A stretch of 64,000 nt of DNA from Marinoscillum sp049115815 (lineage in GTDB: Bacteria > Bacteroidota > Bacteroidia > Cytophagales > Cyclobacteriaceae), in assembly GCA_049115815.1 (NCBI GenBank), contig JAGDZO010000018.1:1-64000 (forward strand), written 5' to 3'. The notes below the pieces were generated by a model that was given only the letters and a program-made list of their open reading frames with translations, was not told the origin of the DNA and made no database searches. Shown here piece after piece: positions 16,720 through 23,743 of this stretch. How positions within the stretch are numbered: the first letter of the stretch is position 1; the number at the start of each line of letters is the position of its first letter. Made by a program: the position numbers and the translations under genes.

Positions 16720-18516
16720 TTACTCAGCTACCGCCTCTTCAGTGTCCGACTGAAGCTGCTTATCATGTAGCTCTCTGTATGCCCCTTTTTTGGCAATCAA
16801 CTCGTCATGCGTTCCGCTCTCCAACACCACTCCATCATCAAGCATGATGACTTTGTCAGCCAGCTTGGCTGAAGAAACTCTATGAGATATAATCACTGAA
16901 GTTCGACCTTTCATGATACGAGCCATGGCATTCAAGATAGAATTCTCAGTCTTGGTATCTACCGCAGAGAGCGCATCATCCATGATCAGTATTTTTGGCT
17001 CACGAGCAATTGCTCTGGCTATTGAAACTCGTTGCTTCTGCCCTCCTGATAAGGTAATGCCACGCTCCCCAACTCTCGTCTCAAACCCTTTTGGGAATCG
17101 ATCAATATTCTCTAATAAATCAGCATCCTCCGCTGCTCGGTTGACAATATCATTTGACATCACATCCGCACCGAAAGCGATATTCTCGGCTATGGTATCG
17201 CTAAACAAAAAGACATCTTGGGGCACATAGCCTATTTGTTTTCTGATGGTATCCACCGAATACTTCTCGATAGAGATGTCATCAATTTGCAACGATCCAC
17301 CTGATATATCATACATTCTGCAGATCAGATTGGCAATGGTACTTTTTCCCGAACCTGTAGTGCCAATAATGGCCAATGATTCCCCCTCCTTTACCTCAAA
17401 GGACACGTTTCTCAAGGCCTCTATTCCCGAATCAGGATAAGTAAATGAAACTTTGTTAAACTTGATTCTTCCTGCCAGATCAGCGTCTATTTGCTCAGTA
17501 GAAACTATTTCACTCTTTACCTCCAAAAATTCATTGATACGCTTTTGAGAAGCAGCAGCCCGTTGAATGATACTTGTGATCCAACCCAGAGATGCCACTG
17601 GCCAGGTGAGCATATTCACATAGATGATAAACTCCGCTATGACTCCTGTGCTAATGGCTCCATTAAATACCTCCATGGAACCGATATAAACTGTCAAAAT
17701 CACGCTCAGACCAATCAACCCCATTATCAAAGGGAAAAACATGGCTTGTACATTCGCTAGTTTCAGAGATTTGCCTTTGTAGTCCTCGCTAGCTTCCTCA
17801 AAGTGCTTGTCCATATCTGCTTCCCGCACAAACGCCTTAATCACTCGGATGCCAGAAAATGCCTCTTGCACATAGGTAGACATATTGGATAAGCTTCTTT
17901 GTATCTCTTCAGACCGCTTATTGACAATGTTATTGACAAAATAAATGCTTACGGAAAGTAGCGGAAGCGGAATCAAGGAATACATGGTCAATCTTGGATT
18001 GATTGAAAACATGAATGGAATCACCATGGCGAAAAGCGTGAATAAATTGATTCCATACATGATAGCAGGCCCTACATACATACGTACTTTGCTCACGTCC
18101 TCAGAGATTCTGGCCATCAGATCACCTGTATTGTTCTTCCTGTAAAAACTCAGAGGCAAAGACTGGTAGTGCGCATAGATTTCATTTTTCAAATCATACT
18201 CTATATGCCTTGACATCACAATGATGGTCTGTCTCATAAAAAACATGAATACACCCTTGAGCAAAGCCGAGGATAAGATGAGTACTGCTAGTATGAAAAT
18301 ACTGGATGCAAAAAGCTCATAGGAGCTAGACTGCATATCAAATCCCTCAAACGACTTGAAAATATCAAAGCTATTTTGGAGCAGGTCAAAAGAATATCTG
18401 ACTATAACAGCCGGCACTATGCCAAAGAAATTGGAGATGATGATGAAAATCGTCCCTAAAATCAATCGCCATTTGTATTTTATGAAGTATTTGTTGAGGT
18501 GTGCTAGGTCTTTCAC
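16720..18516 (-). CDS. ABC exporter half-transporter (MsbA-like), second copy
   Basis: 598 residues. A six-helix membrane domain covers about residues 15-325. The nucleotide-binding domain shows Walker A GTTGSGKST, Q-loop VPQDVFLF, canonical signature LSGGQKQRVSIARAI, Walker B ILIMDDALSAVD and switch SHRVSS. Walker B reads DD where many exporters have DE; this Glu-to-Asp change is seen in a subset of exporters and may slow ATP hydrolysis. It is convergent with the truA-ABC unit and divergent from the dehydrogenase. The substrate is unknown, with lipid or drug export most likely. Confidence 0.92.
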   Translation of the reverse strand: MKDLAHLNKYFIKYKWRLILGTIFIIISNFFGIVPAVIVRYSFDLLQNSFDIFKSFEGFDMQSSSYELFASSIFILAVLILSSALLKGVFMFFMRQTIIVMSRHIEYDLKNEIYAHYQSLPLSFYRKNNTGDLMARISEDVSKVRMYVGPAIMYGINLFTLFAMVIPFMFSINPRLTMYSLIPLPLLSVSIYFVNNIVNKRSEEIQRSLSNMSTYVQEAFSGIRVIKAFVREADMDKHFEEASEDYKGKSLKLANVQAMFFPLIMGLIGLSVILTVYIGSMEVFNGAISTGVIAEFIIYVNMLTWPVASLGWITSIIQRAAASQKRINEFLEVKSEIVSTEQIDADLAGRIKFNKVSFTYPDSGIEALRNVSFEVKEGESLAIIGTTGSGKSTIANLICRMYDISGGSLQIDDISIEKYSVDTIRKQIGYVPQDVFLFSDTIAENIAFGADVMSNDIVNRAAEDADLLENIDRFPKGFETRVGERGITLSGGQKQRVSIARAIAREPKILIMDDALSAVDTKTENSILNAMARIMKGRTSVIISHRVSSAKLADKVIMLDDGVVLESGTHDELIAKKGAYRELHDKQLQSDTEEAVAE

Positions 18517-18565
18517 TACGAATAAAACGGTCTGTTCGTCAAATGGTTATTTACTTAAAAACGAC

Positions 18566-18637
18566 TATTTTTGAGCCCCTTTTGATGAGGGGTAGCCTTC
18601 GGACCCAAAGGCTGCAAAAATAGACAAAACAACAACA
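18566..18637 (+). promoter_or_regulatory. TAnnTTTG element and structured leader of the dehydrogenase gene
   Basis: TATTTTTG (18566-18573) matches the -7 consensus. The following 64-base leader holds two small hairpins, CCCC-TTTTGATGA-GGGG (about 18577-18593) and AGCCTT-N8-AAGGCT (about 18594-18613). No T-run follows, so they are not simple terminators. Leader-based control is possible but unproven. Confidence 0.4.
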
Positions 18638-19738
18638 ATGATCGACACCCAAACGATTGCGAAAAATGCCGGAATATTTGACGCCATGGGCACCCTGGAA
18701 CATGAGCAACTTGTATTCTGTCATGATGAAGAAATAGGTCTGAAAGCAATTATTGCAGTTCACAATACGGTGCTGGGCCCTGCTATGGGCGGCACCCGAA
18801 TGTGGAACTATCAGACAGAAGAAGAAGCCATCAAAGACGCCTTGCGACTATCGCGCGGGATGACTTTTAAAAATGCGATAGCAGGATTGAACATAGGTGG
18901 AGGAAAAGCGGTGATCATAGGTGATGCAAGAAAAATAAAGAATGAAGCGCTGATGCGTCGCTTTGGAAAGTTCGTGAATAGCCTTGGCGGCAAATACTGG
19001 ACTGCAGAGGACGTGAATATGAGCTCTCGTGATATGGAATATGTTCGTATGGAAACTCCATATGTCACCGGTATTCCTGAGAGCATGGGTGGATCAGGCG
19101 ACCCAAGCCCGGTGACAGCCTATGGCGTGTACATGGGAATGAAAGCTAGCGCTAAAAAGGTTTTCGGCACTGATAGTTTGAGTGGCAAAAAAATAGTGGT
19201 ACAAGGAGCTGGACATGTGGGGACATATTTGATTGGATACCTCTCGAAGGAGGAAGCAGAAGTCTATGTATCAGACATTTTTGAAGACAAAATTCAGGCA
19301 GTGCTAGATCAGTATCCTAAAGTGAAAGTCGCTAATCCAGACGATCTCTATTCCATGGATATGGACATCTATGCTCCATGTGCTTTGGGCGCTACGCTTA
19401 ATGATAATACCATTCCTCAACTGAAATGTGCCATAGTAGCAGGAGCTGCCAACAATCAATTGGACGAGGAAAACAAGCACGCCGAAATGCTGAAATCAAG
19501 AGGTATCCTATATGCCCCAGACTTCTTGATCAATTCTGGAGGCATCACCAACGTATACTACGAACAACAAGGCAACTACAACAGAGACCGTGTATATCTC
19601 CAAACCGAGCGCATCTACGAGGTATGTAGTGAAGTGATCGAATTTGCACAAAACAACGAAACAACTACCCACAAAGCAGCGCTGCAGTTGGCGCTCAATA
19701 GAATAAAGGACGTAGGAAAAGTAAAACTCACTTATTAA
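18638..19738 (+). CDS. Glu/Leu/Phe/Val dehydrogenase (leucine dehydrogenase type)
   Basis: 366 residues. The substrate-binding and catalytic segments GPAMGGTRMW and NIGGGKAVI (catalytic Lys in GGGK) are followed by a Rossmann NAD site, GKKIVVQGAGHVGTYLI. The length suits octameric leucine/phenylalanine dehydrogenases rather than the longer glutamate dehydrogenases. It catalyses reversible NAD-dependent oxidative deamination of branched-chain amino acids, linking them to keto acids used for branched fatty acids. A leader with hairpins precedes it. nusB follows 9 bases after its stop, so read-through into that cluster is likely. Confidence 0.92.
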   Translation: MIDTQTIAKNAGIFDAMGTLEHEQLVFCHDEEIGLKAIIAVHNTVLGPAMGGTRMWNYQTEEEAIKDALRLSRGMTFKNAIAGLNIGGGKAVIIGDARKIKNEALMRRFGKFVNSLGGKYWTAEDVNMSSRDMEYVRMETPYVTGIPESMGGSGDPSPVTAYGVYMGMKASAKKVFGTDSLSGKKIVVQGAGHVGTYLIGYLSKEEAEVYVSDIFEDKIQAVLDQYPKVKVANPDDLYSMDMDIYAPCALGATLNDNTIPQLKCAIVAGAANNQLDEENKHAEMLKSRGILYAPDFLINSGGITNVYYEQQGNYNRDRVYLQTERIYEVCSEVIEFAQNNETTTHKAALQLALNRIKDVGKVKLTY

Positions 19739-19747
19739 AGTAAAAAT

Positions 19748-20923
19748 ATGCTCAATCGTAGGATTCTTCGTGTCAAAGCCATGCAGGCACTTTACAGCTA
19801 TTTCACGGCACAAGAGTCATTGAAAGACGTGGTGCGCGAGAGGCTAGAAAGTCATTTCTACCCAGATCCTGCCAAAGATGACTTCACCGAAGCTCATCTA
19901 TTCACTGCCAAGCGTAAGCAAGCGAGCGACTTGTTTGATACCAATCTCATTAGTAGGACTATCTCTCAAGATGAAGAAGTAGCGGACGATATACGTGAGG
20001 AAGTGGAAGGCCATATTGTGGAATATCATCAAGAGCTCTCCAAAGAGAAAAGAAACATCCGTAGCAGGATGATGGGAGACATAGACGCCATCAAAAAGCT
20101 GTACTTCAAGCTCCTCGCACTTCCGATAGAGCTGGCACACATTGAACGTGTAGAAAAAGATAAAAATGAGAACGCACACATAGCTAAGGAGAGCCCTTGG
20201 AAATGGAATTTTATCAACAATCCACTTATTGATAAACTGACCAAATACGAGGAGTTTACCAGAGCGACTATAGATCTAAAGATCTCCTGGCAGGAGGACA
20301 TTGACCAGCTGAGAATTTGGCATAAGGAGATACTCAAGAAAGATGAGACACTCATTGCTTACCAAGCAAAAAGCAATCCTACCGCGGCAGAGCATCAAGA
20401 AGCATTACTCTATTTATTCAAAAAAATCATCTTCAAGAATGAAAGCGTGTTGGAGTTCTTAGCGGAGCAAGATCTACATTGGTCTGAAAATAAGGCCGTG
20501 GTGAAAAGTCTCGTGGTGAAAACTTTTCAGGATTATGAAGAAGATCTGGATCCATCATACGAACTGAAAGAAGTCATCAAAAATGCTGAAGACGATTTAG
20601 AATTCTTTGAAATCCTATTTGACAAGACCCTATCTGAAGACGAAGAGCTTTATCAAATGATCGAAAAAAAGGTGAAGAACTGGGATATTACCCGGGTGGC
20701 ATTGACGGATTTGATAATCTTGAAAATGGCCATCACCGAAATGAGACATTTTCACGGAATTCCCGTTAAAGTAACCATCAATGAATTCATTGAGATATCC
20801 AAAACCTATAGCACTCCGAAGAGTAAACAATTTGTAAACGGTATTTTGGATGTATTGGTAAACGAACTAACTTCGGAAGGCGTTATTAGAAAGAGTGGTC
20901 GGGGATTGATCGACAACAAATAA
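19748..20923 (+). CDS. nusB: Transcription antitermination factor NusB, long Bacteroidota form
   Basis: 391 residues, more than twice the classic 130-150 of E. coli NusB. The family opening MLNRRILRVKAMQALYSYF is at the N-terminus, while the typical NusB C-terminal half (DWDITRVALTDLIILKMAITEM, then PVKVTINEFIEISKTYSTPKSKQFVNGILD) lies at about 310-370. About 200 charged helical residues are inserted between. NusB with NusE binds boxA RNA in rRNA antitermination. It heads the conserved nusB - ytxH - DUF1573 - yajC - ybbR - coaE cluster. Confidence 0.93.
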   Translation: MLNRRILRVKAMQALYSYFTAQESLKDVVRERLESHFYPDPAKDDFTEAHLFTAKRKQASDLFDTNLISRTISQDEEVADDIREEVEGHIVEYHQELSKEKRNIRSRMMGDIDAIKKLYFKLLALPIELAHIERVEKDKNENAHIAKESPWKWNFINNPLIDKLTKYEEFTRATIDLKISWQEDIDQLRIWHKEILKKDETLIAYQAKSNPTAAEHQEALLYLFKKIIFKNESVLEFLAEQDLHWSENKAVVKSLVVKTFQDYEEDLDPSYELKEVIKNAEDDLEFFEILFDKTLSEDEELYQMIEKKVKNWDITRVALTDLIILKMAITEMRHFHGIPVKVTINEFIEISKTYSTPKSKQFVNGILDVLVNELTSEGVIRKSGRGLIDNK

Positions 20924-20934
20924 ATTACAAAGAA

Positions 20935-21231
20935 ATGAGCAGTAGAGGAAATTCATTATTCGCATTTATATTCGGAGCGTTGGCAGGAGGAGTCTTAGGA
21001 ATCCTTTTTGCGCCAGACAAAGGAACTAACACAAGAGACAGAGTTACATACAGACTAGACAAGTACAAGAAAAAACTAGAGGACATCATAGAAGATCTGG
21101 TAGATGGGTCTGAACTTGTAGGAAATGAAGCGAGATCTGAAGGGGAGAAAATAGTAAGTGATGCCAAAGAAAAGGCTGAGAAGCTTCTCGATGATGTCAA
21201 TGGATTGATTGATCAGATCAAAACCAACTAA
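20935..21231 (+). CDS. YtxH domain protein
   Basis: 98 residues. The N-terminal hydrophobic Gly/Ala-rich segment (FIFGALAGGVLGILFAPDKG) ending in LFAPxxG is the YtxH signature. The rest is a charged amphipathic helix. These proteins are membrane-anchored and often stress-related, with unclear molecular role. The gene lies 11 bases after nusB in the conserved cluster. Confidence 0.88.
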   Translation: MSSRGNSLFAFIFGALAGGVLGILFAPDKGTNTRDRVTYRLDKYKKKLEDIIEDLVDGSELVGNEARSEGEKIVSDAKEKAEKLLDDVNGLIDQIKTN

Positions 21232-21301
21232 ATCCTTATTAAACGTCAAACATTAACAATTCATTGGGAATTAATCAATGGAGTAGTTCCCTATTGTTTT
21301 A

Positions 21302-21309
21302 TAAGTTTG
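21302..21309 (+). promoter_or_regulatory. TAnnTTTG -7 element before the DUF1573 gene
   Basis: TAAGTTTG matches the Bacteroidota -7 consensus, about 31 bases before the ATG, in the only sizeable gap (108 bases) of this cluster. The -33 region is weak (TGGA at the expected place). It suggests an internal promoter. Confidence 0.4.
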
Positions 21310-21339
21310 CCCCAAATTCAAGAATAAACCCTTAAGACT

Positions 21340-21858
21340 ATGAAAAGACATACAATCAACATTCTCGTATTGGCACTAGTAGGTGCGGTTGCGTTTAGCT
21401 GTAGCAACAAAGAATTGGAATCAAGAGTGGCAAAATTAGAAGGTAAAATTGCTGAATTGGAGACTAAAGGAACTCCGGCAAAACCAGCAGCTACTCCTGT
21501 AAAAGAAGAAGAAGTAAAGCCTGATGGTCCACTTCCAGAATTTGCTTTTTATGAAGAGTCTCATGACTTTGGAACTATCAACGAAGGTGAAGTAGTAGAG
21601 CATATGTTCAAATTCAAAAACACAGGAGATGCTCCATTGATCATCTCGTCGGCTACTGCATCATGTGGATGTACCGTGCCAGTATGGCCAAAAGAACCAA
21701 TCGCTGTAGGTGACGAAGCTGAAATACAAGTAAGATTCAACAGTAAAGGAAAGCCAGGAATTCAGAACAAAACTGTGACTATCACAGCCAACACTTTTCC
21801 TAAAGTGAACCGTGTGAGAATCAAGGCTAATGTGACCAAACAAGAAAATCCGTCATAA
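21340..21858 (+). CDS. DUF1573 lipoprotein
   Basis: 172 residues. The signal ends in a lipobox AFSC (Cys21). A short coiled coil (KELESRVAKLEGKIAELE) and a Pro/Ala/Lys linker follow, then a DUF1573 immunoglobulin-like domain with FKFKNTGDAPLIISSATASC and the hallmark SCGCTVP. DUF1573 proteins are abundant in Bacteroidota, envelope-located and without known activity. It sits 13 bases before yajC, as in many relatives. Confidence 0.9.
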   Translation: MKRHTINILVLALVGAVAFSCSNKELESRVAKLEGKIAELETKGTPAKPAATPVKEEEVKPDGPLPEFAFYEESHDFGTINEGEVVEHMFKFKNTGDAPLIISSATASCGCTVPVWPKEPIAVGDEAEIQVRFNSKGKPGIQNKTVTITANTFPKVNRVRIKANVTKQENPS

Positions 21859-21870
21859 TTAAATCATAAC

Positions 21871-22179
21871 ATGATCAAAACACTATTACTCCAAGCAGAA
21901 ACAGGAGGCGCCAATTACACTCAATTTATCATGCTTGCGGGCATGGTAGCTATTTTCTATTTTTTCTTCATCAGACCTCAGCAGAAAAAGCAAAAGGATC
22001 AGAAGAAATTTATAGAAGCAATCAAAAAAGGCGACAAAGTTATCACCATGGGAGGTATCCATGGTAAGGTCGTTTCCGTAGAGGACACCACACTCACGCT
22101 TGATGTGGATAAAGGCAGCAAATTGGTGATAGAGAAATCTTCTGTCTCATTAGATGCAAGCAAACGTTTGGTAGATTAA
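21871..22179 (+). CDS. yajC: Preprotein translocase subunit YajC
   Basis: 102 residues. One transmembrane helix (about 17-37) precedes FFIRPQQKKQKDQKKFIEAI and GDKVITMGGIHGKV, the YajC signature. YajC joins SecDF next to SecYEG. Its place between DUF1573 and ybbR is conserved in the phylum. Confidence 0.95.
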   Translation: MIKTLLLQAETGGANYTQFIMLAGMVAIFYFFFIRPQQKKQKDQKKFIEAIKKGDKVITMGGIHGKVVSVEDTTLTLDVDKGSKLVIEKSSVSLDASKRLVD

Positions 22180-22200
22180 TCTCAATTGACATATTAATAA

Positions 22201-23130
22201 GTGTTTAAGACAAATAACAACTGGAAGGTAGTCTTACTCTCAATCTTGGGAGCGACTACCTTTTGGTTTTTTAATGCACTTAACAAAGATTACGATGCCC
22301 GAATTAGCTATCCCGTGGCATTTGAATTTGACAGAGATAGCGTAGTAGTCATGGAGCCATTGGCTTCTACACTCAAAATAGATGTCTCCAGCGGAGGGTG
22401 GAACTTACTCCGAAAAACGTTTTGGTTCAATGTGACTCCTATTCAGATCGTATTGGAAAACCCTACCGAGATAGGCTTCTATACCAGAAATTCTTTGCTT
22501 CCGTTGGTCAAAGACCAGCTTAGCGAACTGAGAATAAATCAACTCATCACCGACACGGTCTACATCAACATTGAGCGGAAGCGGAGCAAGAAAGTAGCCT
22601 TGTCGATTGATTCTCTTAAAATTGACCTGGCCGATAATTACAGAATCACTTCTCCCATCAAACTCACACCAGATAGCATCACGCTGATTGGCCCTCAAAG
22701 CTTCTATGACACTTTGGGCCGTAGCTATGAAATATTGGTTACTTCCAAAGGCATTAGCAGTGATTATGATCGGGATCTTGACATAGCCATTGCCAAGCAT
22801 AGACTTATTCAATCACAGCCCAGACAAGTCACAGCAGAGTTTTCTGTGGAGAAATTCATAAGAGCAAGCATAGAAGTATCCTTGGAGACAATCAACTTCC
22901 CTCAGGACTCCTCGCTAGCTCCTGCACAACCTACCGTACAGATCTTCTATACCATAGCCGAATCTGATGATGACAAGTTTTCAGAATCAGATTTCGCTGT
23001 AACGGCGGATTTGCTCATGATGAACGTGAAAGACTCCACGGTAATGAGCATGCTGATGTACTACCCCGAAGAAGCTATGGATATAGAGGTAATCCCGGAA
23101 AACATCAGAGTGATCAATGTCGCTCAATAA
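22201..23130 (+). CDS. YbbR/CdaR-like repeat protein
   Basis: 309 residues from a GTG. An N-terminal hydrophobic segment (WKVVLLSILGATTFWFFNAL) anchors it to the membrane, and the remainder is beta-rich YbbR-like repeats such as SKKVALSIDSLKIDLADNYR and SPIKLTPDSITLIGP. In Firmicutes CdaR regulates the diadenylate cyclase CdaA; a similar role here is only inferred, since no cyclase gene is nearby. The gene overlaps coaE by 14 bases, implying coupling. Confidence 0.85.
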   Translation: MFKTNNNWKVVLLSILGATTFWFFNALNKDYDARISYPVAFEFDRDSVVVMEPLASTLKIDVSSGGWNLLRKTFWFNVTPIQIVLENPTEIGFYTRNSLLPLVKDQLSELRINQLITDTVYINIERKRSKKVALSIDSLKIDLADNYRITSPIKLTPDSITLIGPQSFYDTLGRSYEILVTSKGISSDYDRDLDIAIAKHRLIQSQPRQVTAEFSVEKFIRASIEVSLETINFPQDSSLAPAQPTVQIFYTIAESDDDKFSESDFAVTADLLMMNVKDSTVMSMLMYYPEEAMDIEVIPENIRVINVAQ

Positions 23131-23725
23131 ACCATATCTAATCGGTATTACTGGGGGAATTGGTTCCGGCAAAAGTACCGTTTGTAAGATTTTTCAGACA
23201 TTGGGAGTTCCGATATATGATGCCGACTCGAGCGCCAAGCGCTTAATCGATACTAATGCCGACCTCCAGCAATCCATCATTTCCCTATTGGGCGAAGAGG
23301 CTTACCAAGATGGCACTTATAATCGCACATTTGTAGCTAAGCAGGTTTTCTCCAATCCTGAAAAACTTGCTAGGCTCAATGCCATAATTCATCCAGCCGT
23401 GGGCAAGGATTTCAAAGATTGGGCGGCTAACCAAAACGCAAAGTATGTGATGAAAGAAGCCGCACTGCTTTTTGAAAGTGGCTCTGCCACAGAATTGGAC
23501 AAAATTATCTTAATTACAGCGCCTGAAGACATGCGCGTAAACAGAGTATTGTTGAGAGACCCACACAGAACACCTGAAAGTATCCATGCGATCATTTCCA
23601 AACAATGGCCTGAAGAACGCAAGGCAGAAAAATCAGACTATATAATCTCCAATGACGAGGCGAGGCTTGTGATCCCGCAAGTTTTGAAAATTCATACTGC
23701 TATACTGAAATTGGCTGAGGGCTAA
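23117..23725 (+). CDS. coaE: Dephospho-CoA kinase
   Basis: 202 residues. The P-loop GITGGIGSGKST (9-20), VPIYDADSSAKRLI and the HPAV segment with a following lid region identify CoaE, the last step of coenzyme A synthesis (phosphorylation of the 3'-OH of dephospho-CoA). The length is standard. It overlaps the ybbR-like gene and closes the nusB cluster. Confidence 0.95.
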   Translation: MSLNKPYLIGITGGIGSGKSTVCKIFQTLGVPIYDADSSAKRLIDTNADLQQSIISLLGEEAYQDGTYNRTFVAKQVFSNPEKLARLNAIIHPAVGKDFKDWAANQNAKYVMKEAALLFESGSATELDKIILITAPEDMRVNRVLLRDPHRTPESIHAIISKQWPEERKAEKSDYIISNDEARLVIPQVLKIHTAILKLAEG

Positions 23726-23743
23726 GCCTATTCAATAGTTAGG

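Noticed and set aside
21871..23725. Riboswitch or operator in the nusB-coaE cluster
   Set aside because: Gaps are too short and no conserved structure is visible.
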